From Pseudoalteromonas luteoviolacea (GTDB taxonomy: Bacteria > Pseudomonadota > Gammaproteobacteria > Enterobacterales > Alteromonadaceae), in assembly GCF_001750165.1 (NCBI RefSeq), contig NZ_CP015411.1, positions 2,260,001 through 2,324,000 of the forward strand: 64,000 nt of DNA. Reading direction: 5' to 3'. Below are positions 36,054 through 45,165 of the stretch, in pieces. The first letter of the stretch is position 1. Each line of letters starts with the position of its first letter. The position numbers were made by a program, and so were the translations under genes. Below the pieces are notes generated by a model, which saw only the letters and a list, made by a program, of their open reading frames with translations, searched no databases and was not told where the DNA came from.

Positions 36054-36285
36054 GAACATTCCATTACATCCCTCAATTGATATCAAGATTAGTTTTTTTC
36101 TTTTGTATAAGTGTGATTGTTTATTTAACATGTTTATTTGCCCTTTAGGTCTATTTGGATAATTTTATATTCCTGTATAAATATATTCATATCATCAGTG
36201 CTTATCAATGATGAATGGCCTTGATCTATCAGTGATTGGGTAAAAACTTGTTTAAATAAATGAGATAAACAATAAAGGAATAAAC

Positions 36286-38196
36286 ATGAAATTTGTAATA
36301 GGGACACTATGTTTTACATTGGGTCTAACAACATTAACAACGCTTGCAAGTACTCAGAGCAAACAAAATACACTTTCTATTCAGTCGCTTGCTTTGCTGG
36401 ACAATAGCACAGTAACTTCTCTCAAATCCCGTTATATGCGAGCAGGATTGAATCAAAAAACGCGGCCTTTTTTATATAAATTACTTAGCGAAATGAATGT
36501 TCTTGAGCTTGGTTCAGAGGCGCTACCAATAGATATGTTATCGAGCAGTTCGTGCCAAGCTTCACCAGTGCGTGATTGTTTTCACTTTAATAATTTTGGA
36601 TTTGCTATTGATGAAGATGAGAAAACAGGAGAGCTGTTTTTAACGACAGCAGCAATGTACTCTCAAAATGAGTTAGCTGAGTACATATTATTGGATATTC
36701 AGGTTACCAATGCACATGGAGAAATCATCATAGATTATCAAACGAAAGAGTTTTTCAGTGATGGTGCAGAACAAAAACGAAAAATCATTTCAGCAAAAGT
36801 GCCACTAAAAGGCATTAAAGAGAAAATTAAACAATCAGATTTGATTGTTACTACGTCTGTGTTAACAACATTTTTGGATAATCATGGTGAGAGAAAGACT
36901 TTCTATAAACAAATACAATCTGAGCATGCTTATGAGAGTATTGCAGCACTACAAAGCGGCTCAAATAAGGTATTATATAGTCAGGTCTCAATTCAACATC
37001 CAATTGATAACACATCGAGCTCAGGGGCTGGCATGCTTGATGGTAAAATTAACGTCTGTTTAAATCGTCATCATTCAGATTGTGATTACGTGAGTGACTA
37101 CCCTTACGATACACCGGTGGCAGATTTAAAACTCCGTTTACCCATGAAAGGCAGTTATACCATCTTTGGGAAGGTCAAGAAAATATATCGTCGTGATTGG
37201 ACATCGTTTGATGTTATTGAAATGCCTGGCAATAATTTATGGCTGAATTATAACCCTGTTAAACACCAACCAACCATATTACCATATCCGACGAATTCCT
37301 ATATACAAACCCTAGAAGGCGGTGGCACATACTTATTTGGTAATACTGAGTTTTCAGACCTAAATAAGGAATTTTCAGAATACCTTTCATTAAAATATAT
37401 TCAAGGCATAGACGGACGCGAGAGCACTGAGATTTCGTGGGATATTCCAGCGGATAAAGGGACCTTTGGCAATTCATACCTTTACTATCGTCAACAAAAC
37501 GCAAATTGGTTTGTCCATTTATCGTTAGCAATAGAATATATGAGAGGCCCGCGTAAAATTACTCGAGATATATCTGCAGTTACCGGGAGTTTTGATGTTC
37601 CTGGATCATATCTTGATACTTATCAACCACCATTGCAAATTGTGTATTCTTGTTTAGCGGGCGAGTCTCAGATCACCATGTTTAATGGCGATAAAAAGCC
37701 CATTGAAAAGTTAAAAGTGGGAGAGATTGTAATTGGTAGTAGCCAATTCTCTCCTGAGCATAAAATACCATTAATCATCTCAGATATTTCCGTAGGAACA
37801 GAGATATTGCCTATGATCGAGATCACAACACGAAAAGGTGCCACACTGCTGCTGACTGAGTCGCATCCAGTTGTGACTGGATCTGGGCAGTCCATATGGT
37901 CGAGCAAAGTTAATTTGGGGCAGTCGATAATGACAGAGTCTGGACTGGATATAGTCGAAAAAGTCAACAAAATAGCTTATGACAAGCCTGTTTATAATCT
38001 CAAATTAACGCGTATAAACGATTCATCTAATGACATAGAAGGCGAGACATTTAATATGTTTGCGAATGGTTTATTGGTTGGTGATTTGGCGACACAGTTA
38101 CAAAATGAATTTGAAGAGGTGTCTTTCTCTCGTGATGAGATGCTCAAACGTATCCCGTCCTATTGGCACCAAGATTATTTAAACAGCCTTAATTAA
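36286..38196 (+). CDS. secreted protein with C-terminal Hint (intein-like) domain
   Basis: 636 aa. Signal peptide (about residues 1-22). Residues about 25-450 are unfamiliar, beta-rich and cysteine-poor. From Cys456 a Hint domain begins: SCLAGESQITMFNGD (block A Cys), TESHPVVT with His527 (block B), and FANGLLVGD with Asn594 near the C-terminus. The residue before Asn is Ala, where self-splicing inteins have His, as in many bacterial intein-like domains. Autocleavage at Cys456 would release the N-terminal part. Ribosome binding site AAAGGA. Followed by a terminator. Confidence 0.78.
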   Translation: MKFVIGTLCFTLGLTTLTTLASTQSKQNTLSIQSLALLDNSTVTSLKSRYMRAGLNQKTRPFLYKLLSEMNVLELGSEALPIDMLSSSSCQASPVRDCFHFNNFGFAIDEDEKTGELFLTTAAMYSQNELAEYILLDIQVTNAHGEIIIDYQTKEFFSDGAEQKRKIISAKVPLKGIKEKIKQSDLIVTTSVLTTFLDNHGERKTFYKQIQSEHAYESIAALQSGSNKVLYSQVSIQHPIDNTSSSGAGMLDGKINVCLNRHHSDCDYVSDYPYDTPVADLKLRLPMKGSYTIFGKVKKIYRRDWTSFDVIEMPGNNLWLNYNPVKHQPTILPYPTNSYIQTLEGGGTYLFGNTEFSDLNKEFSEYLSLKYIQGIDGRESTEISWDIPADKGTFGNSYLYYRQQNANWFVHLSLAIEYMRGPRKITRDISAVTGSFDVPGSYLDTYQPPLQIVYSCLAGESQITMFNGDKKPIEKLKVGEIVIGSSQFSPEHKIPLIISDISVGTEILPMIEITTRKGATLLLTESHPVVTGSGQSIWSSKVNLGQSIMTESGLDIVEKVNKIAYDKPVYNLKLTRINDSSNDIEGETFNMFANGLLVGDLATQLQNEFEEVSFSRDEMLKRIPSYWHQDYLNSLN

Positions 38197-38204
38197 TGCT
38201 CAAG

Positions 38205-38244
38205 TGCTTGTTAGGAAATTAAATTGGCCTAGCAAGCAATTTTT
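38205..38244 (+). terminator. terminator of the Hint-domain gene
   Basis: TGCTTGTTAGG (38205-38215) pairs with CCTAGCAAGCA (38228-38238) with one G-T, then ATTTTT. Confidence 0.82.
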
Positions 38245-38495
38245 GAGTGATGTTGCAATACAATTGCGCTCGCGCTCTGTGTTCGCGCGTGTATTACAAA
38301 GAAGCGGAAGATGAAATAGCACAGTGAGCTGTTCAATGTAGAGAGTATATTTACCTCCTTATTGAAGAAATTAGCCTAAAAATATTAAAGTCGTCGGTTA
38401 AAGTGCTTCAAGATAATCTGTTATTGATAAGTTATACAACAACATGCAGTATTACTTCGTGGGAAAATTAAATTGGTTTAAGTTGAGTTGTTATT
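38245..38495. other. intergenic region
   Basis: About 250 bases between the terminator and the nitrilase gene; includes a short GC-rich stretch (GCGCTCGCGCTCTGTGTTCGCGC). Promoter presumed, not identified. Confidence 0.35.
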
Positions 38496-39233
38496 ATGAA
38501 AATAGCTGTAGCGCAAAGTAGTTCGGTGAAAGGGGATGTAAATGCGAATATTGATAATCATGTCAGGTATATTGAACAAGCCAGTTTACACGGAGTGAAT
38601 TACCTAATTTTTCCTGAGCTGTCGTTAACGGGTTACGAAATGGAACTGGCTAAAGAGCTCGTTTTCAAACCTAATGATGAACGTTTAGGACCGCTTATTG
38701 ACGCAGCTGTAAAATACAACATAACGGTTGGTGTTGGTGCGCCAATCCAATCAAAAGGTTCAGAGAAAATAGGCTTGTTTATTATACATAACACGGGCCA
38801 AACGGAGACTTACGAAAAAATATATCTTCATGAAGGAGAAGATGTGTATTTTAGCAGCGGCGATCAATATCGAATAGTTCAACTCGAGCAAGAGACGATA
38901 GCTAATGCAATATGTGCAGACACGGTTAACTCAATACATGCGAAGACTTGTGTGGAGCTTGGGGCGTCAATCTATGCTGCGGGTGTTTTGGTGACACCTG
39001 ACGGATACGCGAAAGATTCGAAAATGTGGGCAGGTTATGCTGATGAATATAAAATTTTGGTTGCCATAGCGAATTTTAACAAACCAAGCGGAGGTTTGCC
39101 CGCAGCAGGTAAAAGTGCGATATGGTACAAAGGTGGTTTACTTGCACAAGCTGGAGAGGCGCAGGATGCTTTGGTGATAGCTCAAAGAAACGATGGCGTG
39201 TGGGTAGGCGAGGTGCACGAAATACCTAAGTAA
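38496..39233 (+). CDS. carbon-nitrogen hydrolase (nitrilase superfamily)
   Basis: 245 aa. Catalytic triad of the superfamily: Glu in PELSLTGYE, Lys in EKIYLHEG, Cys in AICADTVN. Amidase-type members of this size hydrolyse small amides or omega-amides. Weak ribosome binding site. Cytoplasmic, no signal. Confidence 0.85.
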   Translation: MKIAVAQSSSVKGDVNANIDNHVRYIEQASLHGVNYLIFPELSLTGYEMELAKELVFKPNDERLGPLIDAAVKYNITVGVGAPIQSKGSEKIGLFIIHNTGQTETYEKIYLHEGEDVYFSSGDQYRIVQLEQETIANAICADTVNSIHAKTCVELGASIYAAGVLVTPDGYAKDSKMWAGYADEYKILVAIANFNKPSGGLPAAGKSAIWYKGGLLAQAGEAQDALVIAQRNDGVWVGEVHEIPK

Positions 39234-39358
39234 TATTTGCTCAGAAGCCCAATTGCCATCGGACTGCTCATAAGTTATTGGTATAGACAAAGCAAATGCG
39301 TACTTAATAGGAAATCAACATTATGTCACTTCTATTAATCTAGAGCAGATTCTCTCTA

Positions 39359-39385
39359 TGTCATTTCGGACTTGCTCTGGAAACC
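39359..39385. repeat. REP-like palindrome, reverse orientation
   Basis: TGTCATTTCGGACTTGCTCT... is a degenerate copy, in reverse orientation, of the palindrome seen at 9071 and 9339. Confidence 0.65.
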
Positions 39386-39406
39386 ATATAGTAGTCACAG
39401 AATAAA

Positions 39407-39435
39407 ATGGATCCTGAATCAAGCCCAGGATAACG
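39407..39435. repeat. REP-like palindrome, forward orientation
   Basis: ATGGATCCTGAATCAAGCCC... matches the repeat ATGGATCCCGGAGCAAGTCC at 9339 at most positions. It pairs head-to-head with the copy at 39359, making a BIME-like unit of about 77 bases. Confidence 0.68.
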
Positions 39436-39483
39436 GTTTAGACGTCAGGTGTGGCATTGGTAGGAAATCAAGGAATATGCATT

Positions 39484-39990
39484 ATGTATAGAGTCGCAAC
39501 GTTAAATGACAGCGCGAATATTGCAGCATTGTCTGCACAAGTTTGGTTGCATAACTATTCTACTGAGGGGATTAATACGGCCATTTCAGGATACGTTCTA
39601 AGCGAGTTTACTTCTCAAAATATCGCAAAACAACTCAATGCAGACGATTACAAATATATTGTCTCAGAGCATGATGGCAATCTCACAGGGCTGGTCTCGT
39701 TGGATTTTTCTAGCACTTGCCCCATCACTGAAACGAAAGCCCCTGAACTTGATAGGCTCTATATTCAGGAGCCATTTACTGGGCAGGGGCTGGGGTCTAA
39801 GTTGCTAGTGGCGGCTATCAATGACTGTAAAAACTTGGGTCATCGAAGTCTGTGGCTGACGGTAAACCACAAAAATGCCAGAGCACGGGCTTTTTATAAG
39901 CGCCATGGCTTTGAGGAGATCGGAGAGACCTATTTTGTGCTAAATAAAGAGCAGCATTTAAATTATGTGTTAAGCAAATCCATCGTTTAA
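39484..39990 (+). CDS. GNAT family N-acetyltransferase
   Basis: 168 aa. Acetyl-CoA-binding motif A in RLYIQEPFTGQGLGSKLL and motif B region ARAFYKRHGFEEIGE. Start ATG 39484, with AAGGA 9 bases upstream, preferred over ATG 39451. Substrate unknown. Followed closely by a VOC gene. Confidence 0.85.
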   Translation: MYRVATLNDSANIAALSAQVWLHNYSTEGINTAISGYVLSEFTSQNIAKQLNADDYKYIVSEHDGNLTGLVSLDFSSTCPITETKAPELDRLYIQEPFTGQGLGSKLLVAAINDCKNLGHRSLWLTVNHKNARARAFYKRHGFEEIGETYFVLNKEQHLNYVLSKSIV

Positions 39991-40024
39991 TTTTGTGGTA
40001 ATAGCTAACTTATTAAGGAAAATG

Positions 40025-40372
40025 ATGAATTCACACGACATTCGGCCATTCATTCCCGTAAACAATTTGAACGCTTCAAAAGTGTTTTATGAGGCGCTAG
40101 GGTTTGAAAGTGATGATACCAATGATGAGATGATCATAATAAGCAACGATACATGTAGCTTCTTTTTATATCAGGCTGCCGATATAGAAGGAGAGACCAA
40201 CCTGATGTTTCAGCTCATTGTGCCAGATATTCAAGCAGCGCTTAATTCTATCCAAAATGTACAAAATACAGAGGTAAAGTATGAACCCATCAAAGAAGCG
40301 CACTGGGGTAAAATTATCTACCTTTGGGGGCCTTCAGGTGAAATGTGGCACATCACTGAACTGGCAACGTGA
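40025..40372 (+). CDS. VOC (glyoxalase/bleomycin-resistance) family protein
   Basis: 115 aa. Two-motif VOC fold: HDIRPFIPVNNLNASKVFYEALGF at the start and WGKIIYLWGPSGEMWHITE at the end, both typical. AAGGA 6 bases before ATG 40025 decides the start. Probably co-transcribed with the GNAT before it (35-base gap). Function unclear: ring-cleavage, fosfomycin resistance and glyoxalase activity share this fold. Confidence 0.8.
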   Translation: MNSHDIRPFIPVNNLNASKVFYEALGFESDDTNDEMIIISNDTCSFFLYQAADIEGETNLMFQLIVPDIQAALNSIQNVQNTEVKYEPIKEAHWGKIIYLWGPSGEMWHITELAT

Positions 40373-40375
40373 CTA

Positions 40376-40411
40376 AGCCTATATTTTAATCTTCAGTGCT
40401 GGATATAGGCT
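40376..40411 (+). terminator. hairpin between VOC and GNAT genes
   Basis: AGCCTATAT (40376-40384) pairs with ATATAGGCT (40403-40411), 18-base loop. No T-run. Confidence 0.5.
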
Positions 40412-40480
40412 AATAAATTATAATACTGTTTATTTATACAGTTATATGTATAATCATTTCAGTTTTACCGAGGAGTGATT

Positions 40481-40891
40481 ATGAATTATACAATTGAAGA
40501 ATATGTACCTACGCCCCAAGAATACTGTGATATGCGCGTGACGGCTGGCTTATCAGCGAAATCTTTAAAAGCCGCAGAAATTGGCTTACCGAATACGTTA
40601 TATGGTGTGTCTATTCGTCACGATAGCAAGCTCATCGGTATGGGCCGAGTGGTGGGCGATGGCGCATGTAATTTTGAGATTGTAGATGTCGCAGTTGACC
40701 CGCAATACCAAGGGCAAGGCTTAGGCCGACAAGTGATGGAGTACATTGATAGATACCTAACATCGGTTGCACTTGAAGGCTCGTATGTATCCATGATCGC
40801 TGATGAACCTAAATTTTATGAAAAACTAGGCTACCGCTTGGTGGCGCCAAAAAGCCAAGGTATGACCAAAAAGTTTTATCACTCGAAATGA
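40481..40891 (+). CDS. GNAT family N-acetyltransferase
   Basis: 136 aa. Motif A is DVAVDPQYQGQGLGRQVM, and the C-terminal FYEKLGYRL is typical of the family. AGGAG 5 bases before ATG 40481 decides the start over GTG 40475. Substrate unknown. Confidence 0.87.
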   Translation: MNYTIEEYVPTPQEYCDMRVTAGLSAKSLKAAEIGLPNTLYGVSIRHDSKLIGMGRVVGDGACNFEIVDVAVDPQYQGQGLGRQVMEYIDRYLTSVALEGSYVSMIADEPKFYEKLGYRLVAPKSQGMTKKFYHSK

Positions 40892-40944
40892 TTTGGGTAG
40901 GAGAGTATGAGCTTCCCTTTGAATATTTGCCTTCTTTATATTAA

Positions 40945-41148
40945 AAACTGAGGAGTATTTTTACGATTTTCATTCCATGGTTAAAGAAGGAGTTATCCAA
41001 TAAAGCTAGATGCAGCGCAATAGGCATAGATCACAAAAGCTATACACAAAGGCATGATGAAGTATCAAAAGTGATTATGCTTATTATAAGTAGGTGGGAG
41101 AGTGACATTATTAAGAATGTACATCAGAAAATGAGAGAAGTGGCTTAA
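40945..41148 (+). pseudogene. open fragment without start codon, possibly phage-derived
   Basis: 67 codons open after TAA at 40942. No ATG/GTG/TTG near the beginning with a ribosome binding site. The protein reads ...IPWLKKELSNKARCSAIGI...IIKNVHQKMREVA and is basic and helical. I cannot assign a family. Its position next to a second fragment and an endolysin suggests prophage debris. Confidence 0.4.
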
Positions 41149-41173
41149 ATCCACTTTAATACCTAGTGACAAC

Positions 41174-41197
41174 GCGCAACTTAACTGCGCATTTTTT
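41174..41197 (+). terminator. terminator-like hairpin
   Basis: GCGCA (41174-41178), loop ACTTAAC, TGCGC (41186-41190), followed by ATTTTTT. Confidence 0.65.
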
Positions 41198-41235
41198 GTG
41201 TCTGAAATTTTTTGAATTATAATAGGTCTAGTTGC

Positions 41236-41276
41236 AAAGTGCGCAAATTAATGCGCATGAGAACTAAAGTGCGCAA
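41236..41276. repeat. two direct copies of AAAGTGCGCAA
   Basis: AAAGTGCGCAA appears at 41236-41246 and again at 41266-41276, 30 bases apart, with the palindrome ATGCGCAT between them. Could be regulatory or chance. Confidence 0.4.
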
Positions 41277-41420
41277 CTATCAATTCCTAAATCTTTAGGA
41301 CTCAAGGAGCCGCTTGATGTTTTAGATTACTGGTATAATAAACAAAAAGAGATATTTGCAGATGCTGGGATAGCGATGCCATTAGAAAGCCCAAATAAGG
41401 ATTTGCAAACCCCCCAATAA
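41268..41420 (+). pseudogene. C-terminal gene fragment, possibly phage-derived
   Basis: 50 codons, no start codon in frame (stop TAA at 41265 just upstream). The sequence SIPKSLGLKEPLDVLDYWYN...ends in PQ. It reads like the tail end of a larger protein truncated by recombination. Family not recognised. Confidence 0.4.
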
Positions 41421-41498
41421 ATAGCTACTATTTCCCGTATTGAATAAATCCGCCCAGTCTGACTAAGCGGGTTTTTTGTTTAAAGAATCAGAATTTAC

Positions 41499-41532
41499 AG
41501 CCCGATCTATTTGTTTAGGTCGGGCTTTTTTG
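41499..41532 (+). terminator. Rho-independent terminator before endolysin gene
   Basis: AGCCCGA (41499-41505), 14-base loop, TCGGGCT (41520-41526), then TTTTT. Another GC-rich hairpin with T-run (CCGC...GCGGG TTTTTT) lies at about 41450-41477. Confidence 0.75.
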
Positions 41533-41544
41533 TGGGTGGAATTT

Positions 41545-41952
41545 ATGGATTTAATATCGCAATTAAAAGTACATGAGGGATTTCGCTCGCAGATGTACAA
41601 ATGCACCAAAGACAAATGGACCATTGGTTATGGCTTTAACTTAGAGAGTGGTATCACCAAAGAAGAAGCTGCGCTTTTATTGCAGTGCAGAGTTAAAAGA
41701 ATCTCTCATCAGCTATCAAATGAGCTTCCATATTTCGCCTTACCCAATGAACAGCGCCAAGCCGTGCTAGTAAACATGGCTTTTAATCTGGGTGTTACAG
41801 GCTTAATGAACTTCAAAAAGACGCTTTCGTATGTGGAAGCTGGTGATTATGAGCAGGCCGCTATTGAAATGATGGACAGTCGCTGGGCTAAGCAAGTACC
41901 GAATAGAGCTCAAGAGCTTTCAAATCAAATGTACACTGGTATGTGGCACTGA
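41545..41952 (+). CDS. phage-type lysozyme/endolysin (GH24-like)
   Basis: 135 aa. Family signature: HEGFRSQMYKCTKDKWTIGYGFNL with the catalytic Glu (residue 10), followed by the Thr/Tyr-Gly-Phe motif; KEEAALLLQCRV and NMAFNLGVTGLMNFKKTL complete a typical GH24 fold. Muramidase that lyses the cell wall at the end of a phage cycle. ATG 41545 with GGTGGAA upstream is preferred; the frame extends to 41476 but crosses a terminator hairpin. No holin or other phage genes remain intact nearby, so it is probably a prophage leftover. Confidence 0.8.
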   Translation: MDLISQLKVHEGFRSQMYKCTKDKWTIGYGFNLESGITKEEAALLLQCRVKRISHQLSNELPYFALPNEQRQAVLVNMAFNLGVTGLMNFKKTLSYVEAGDYEQAAIEMMDSRWAKQVPNRAQELSNQMYTGMWH

Positions 41953-42100
41953 TTCTAAATCCTTTAATCCAGATTAAAAGACCTCCCTTCCTAAAGCAGG
42001 CAATCTTGCTTGTCATCAAACTTAGATTTAGAACAGCTTTTACTACTTTTTTTTCAGTCGCCTTTTGCCCCTGAAAAAATCGGTATGATCGTTTTATCGG

Positions 42101-42116
42101 ATTGTTCATGAACAAT
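42101..42116. promoter_or_regulatory. 16-bp perfect palindrome, possible operator
   Basis: ATTGTTCATGAACAAT is a perfect inverted repeat (no loop). This is the shape of a helix-turn-helix repressor operator. No regulator gene is next to it. Confidence 0.4.
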
Positions 42117-42133
42117 TTGATGCTGCTAATTTA

Positions 42134-42152
42134 ACTTTCCGAAATGGAAAGT
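42134..42152. promoter_or_regulatory. 7-bp inverted repeat with 5-base centre
   Basis: ACTTTCC-GAAAT-GGAAAGT. Resembles the operators of HigA/HipB/Xre-type repressors. No toxin-antitoxin or cI gene is recognised beside it. Confidence 0.4.
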
Positions 42153-42408
42153 GTCGCCAAGCTGGAAAAAATATTTTTTCTTGGGAACCAAAAAAATAAA
42201 ATCCGCTAACATACCGTTATAAGCGAGTGAGAGTTAATTGAATAACTACCTCTAAATAGCACTACATAGTCAACACATGGGGATTTGCGTAAAAGTAAAA
42301 TTTAAAATGAACAGACAATAAAAAACCGCACTGGGGCGGGTGATTAACATCCTTTGCGGAGTGACCTTGTCAAGGATCGAAAATATTAAAATAGAGGAGA
42401 TAAGTATA

Positions 42409-42591
42409 ATGATACTTTCAACTATAACTGAACTAATTGAAAATTTAACTAATTTGGGAGTGAATGTGTATTGTATTTTATTTTTTATTGTAGTGTGTTT
42501 GGCGGTTTGGAAAGGGCCGAGCTACATGAGTGCTTACGCATCAATAAAGGCCGCTAACATGAGGGAGGATACAAGCGATGGCAAGGCTTAA
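42409..42591 (+). CDS. small single-pass membrane protein
   Basis: 60 aa. A single hydrophobic segment (about residues 19-37), followed by a short charged tail. ATG 42409 with AGAGGAG upstream. No family recognised; possibly a phage-derived holin-like or regulatory small protein, but this is guesswork. Confidence 0.5.
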   Translation: MILSTITELIENLTNLGVNVYCILFFIVVCLAVWKGPSYMSAYASIKAANMREDTSDGKA

Positions 42592-42894
42592 GCCCTTTAT
42601 ATAAAGAATGCTGTAATGGAAAGTGAGTTTGAGTAAACTCATAACTTTATTGGGTAGAAAGCAAAAACTCTCAAAGGGGCGGGTTTTAGACTTTTATGAT
42701 TTTGATAAACTAAAGATTATGATTGCAATTTAAAAATTTAATTATTGCATTAAAAGTGAGTAGCATAGCCAAATTAAAGGTCAGAAGCATCATTAGTGAA
42801 AATGGTGCTGATAAAGTGGGCTTAAATACAGGCGAAGGTAGTTTACGTTTTGGAAATCCTGTTTGGGTCGTCAACGCGTGTTGTAGCCGGCTAT
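42592..42894. other. intergenic region with ORF fragment
   Basis: Contains a 46-codon GTG-initiated frame (42756-42896) reading ...SENGADKVGLNTGEGSLRF..., which looks like a piece of a larger protein but has no ribosome binding site. Otherwise nothing. Confidence 0.35.
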
Positions 42895-42924
42895 AAGCCT
42901 TGTTGTACATGTACAACAAGGCTT
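42895..42924. repeat. 30-bp perfect palindrome
   Basis: AAGCCTTGTTGTACA followed directly by its reverse complement TGTACAACAAGGCTT, without any loop base. Could fold as a cruciform or serve as a terminator-like hairpin or a protein binding site. Confidence 0.85.
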
Positions 42925-43301
42925 TGTCTTATGGGTAAGTCGTCATTTGTAGCCCTGTGATACCATAAGTCTAGAAATAAGGTTCATAGAGATAACAATA
43001 TGTATATTTTGCAAAGTATTGTAAGTATGTAAAATGCATGTGATTTTTGGTACATCAATATGATGTGCAGCATGATGGCTCTGGTGCATATAGAAAATAC
43101 TATTTGATAAATGTGGTAATGAACCAGAGGCGTGAGAGAGTTGAATGTTAATCTAAGGATATTTTGCTAAAACACCAAACTTAGTTGCATGGCTAATTAG
43201 CTGTAAGCTTGTTGGTCAAGAAAACTCAACACCAATTTCCCCTGAAAACTCGCTATTTCTAACTATATTTGTAATAAGTAACAAGCAAATAGTGACTATC
43301 A
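42925..43301. other. intergenic region upstream of the chemoreceptor gene
   Basis: About 375 bases, AT-rich, no ORF. Presumably contains the chemoreceptor promoter; not located. Confidence 0.35.
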
Positions 43302-44936
43302 ATGAACTTCAAAAGCCTGCAAGTTAAATACTCGTCCCTGTTTTTTGCCATCTCTGTGTTTTTTATTGCGGTTGTATCTATCAACCTGTTCCTTATATCT
43401 AAAACTGAAAAAAGCCTCAGTGAAGTTGGCAATAAATTCAACCCTGCAATCTCAGCCGTTATTAATGCAGACAGAGATTTATATCAAGCGCTATCAGCGG
43501 AGCAGCACACTTTGTATAGCACCAACTTGGATAGCAGCTACAACAGCTTGTATGCTGATTATCAAGAAAACGCGCAACAAGCGCTTGATCGTATGAACAA
43601 ATACCGTGACTTGATGCAAGATTACCCCAGTGCGCTGTCACCGCTTCGGGGTTTTGATAACCAGTACAGGGCTTGGCTCAGCGACTCGCAAAAGGTGTTT
43701 GATTTAATACGTCAAGGTGATAAAAGCGCAGCCATTATTCAAAGCGAAGGGATAGCAACACAAAGCTTTAACGATCTTAGAGAGTATTTTAATTTGGCAG
43801 GCGAGGCCGCGGATAGGATAAGTGGTGAGGTGAGTAACCAATCTATCAGTGAAGTAAACAGCACTTTGACCGTGATTTGGGTGATCAGCGCCATAGTGGT
43901 TGCGATTATTATTGCCATTGGGGTGATAGCGCCTAAAAAAATGGCAAATGCCTTAAATGACCTTGCAAAGCAATTGAAAGAGATGAGTCATGGTGACGGG
44001 GATTTAACCAAACGCATTAATTCAGACCGCGATGATGAATTAGGCGATGTGGCCAATGAATTTGACAAGTTTGTTGCAGGTCTCTGTGATCTCATTCGCA
44101 CCATTGTTGATGAGTCTATGTCGGTTGTTAAGGGAGTCGAGTCACTGGAGCGCGGCTCTAAAGATATTCACGATACGTGTTCTAACCAATTACAAGCCAT
44201 TGAAGTGATTGTGACTGCCGTGAATGAAATGTCCTATGCAATTAAGGAAGTAGCTAAAAACGCCAGTTTAACTGCACAAGATTTATCTCATGTGAATGAG
44301 CTCACAGAAGAGGGGACAAGCGTGACTAACCAGACGGTGAGCCAAATAACGCAGTTATCAGAGGTAGTTGCACATGCGTCAGATACAATCTCTAAAGTTG
44401 CCGAAGATTCAACAAATATTGCTTCTGTTTTAGATGTTATTCGCGGTATTGCAGAGCAAACCAACCTACTGGCGTTAAACGCTGCCATTGAGGCCGCAAG
44501 AGCGGGGGATCAGGGCCGAGGTTTTGCAGTGGTTGCTGATGAAGTAAGAACTCTGGCAAGTAAAACACAGCAATCGACCGAAAATATTCAAGAAATGATT
44601 TCGAATTTACAACAAGGTGTCGAACAGGCAGTCTCATCCATTGAAAAAGGCAATGAGTCAACGAGCTCCACGGTGGAGTGCTCTTCTCAGACTTTGGAGT
44701 CCTTGGACAAAATTGCGCAAGCATCGGCGCGTGTATCGGATGTTGCAGTGCAAACTGCCACTGCGACAGAGCAACAAAGTAAAGTCACAGAAGATATCAG
44801 CGGTAACTTGACACAAATGTCCGAAGGTACACGCCATAACTTTGATACCGCCGTTGAAAACGAAGAGATAGCAGATCAAACCATGGCAAGTGCTAAAAAG
44901 TTGCGCGAGGCAGTCGGTGGCTTCAAGTTAGGCTAG
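43302..44936 (+). CDS. methyl-accepting chemotaxis protein
   Basis: 544 aa. TM1 at about 10-32, periplasmic four-helix-bundle sensor (about 33-185), TM2 at about 188-211, HAMP domain (about 212-265) and an antiparallel coiled-coil signalling domain whose hairpin tip [20 protein letters not shown] (about residue 384) is canonical. Links CheA/CheW to a ligand; ligand unknown. No CheRBYAW genes here, so it is an orphan receptor. Weak ribosome binding site. Confidence 0.95.
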   Translation: MNFKSLQVKYSSLFFAISVFFIAVVSINLFLISKTEKSLSEVGNKFNPAISAVINADRDLYQALSAEQHTLYSTNLDSSYNSLYADYQENAQQALDRMNKYRDLMQDYPSALSPLRGFDNQYRAWLSDSQKVFDLIRQGDKSAAIIQSEGIATQSFNDLREYFNLAGEAADRISGEVSNQSISEVNSTLTVIWVISAIVVAIIIAIGVIAPKKMANALNDLAKQLKEMSHGDGDLTKRINSDRDDELGDVANEFDKFVAGLCDLIRTIVDESMSVVKGVESLERGSKDIHDTCSNQLQAIEVIVTAVNEMSYAIKEVAKNASLTAQDLSHVNELTEEGTSVTNQTVSQITQLSEVVAHASDTISKVAEDSTNIASVLDVIRGIAEQTNLLALNAAIEAARAGDQGRGFAVVADEVRTLASKTQQSTENIQEMISNLQQGVEQAVSSIEKGNESTSSTVECSSQTLESLDKIAQASARVSDVAVQTATATEQQSKVTEDISGNLTQMSEGTRHNFDTAVENEEIADQTMASAKKLREAVGGFKLG

Positions 44937-45165
44937 TGTTTTTCTTTAAGTTTCTTATGGGAGTACATGCATCAGCAGTGCTTGAATTTCCAAGCCCACT
45001 TCTTGTGAAAAGCACTTCTTAATGACGAATGATCGATTAAATAAGTTATTTGTATTGTTGTACAAGGCTGATTTTAATCACTTTAAAAGTAATCTCTATT
45101 TAGGTGTAGCTCGTACCATCATGTAACTTTCGTGATTGACCGTCGAACTAAATGGAGTCGCAATA
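44937..45165. other. intergenic region
   Basis: AT-rich stretch after the chemoreceptor gene; no feature other than the ribosome binding site of the next gene. Confidence 0.35.

Larger units (their letters stand above)
41953..42408. other. intergenic region with palindromes
   Basis: AT-rich. It contains two palindromes (see 42101 and 42134) and otherwise no convincing ORF. A GGGGCGGGT motif at 42325 recurs at 42676. Confidence 0.4.

Noticed and set aside
42756..42896. 46-codon GTG ORF
   Set aside because: Looks like a fragment of a larger protein but has no ribosome binding site and no identifiable family; noted only as intergenic content.
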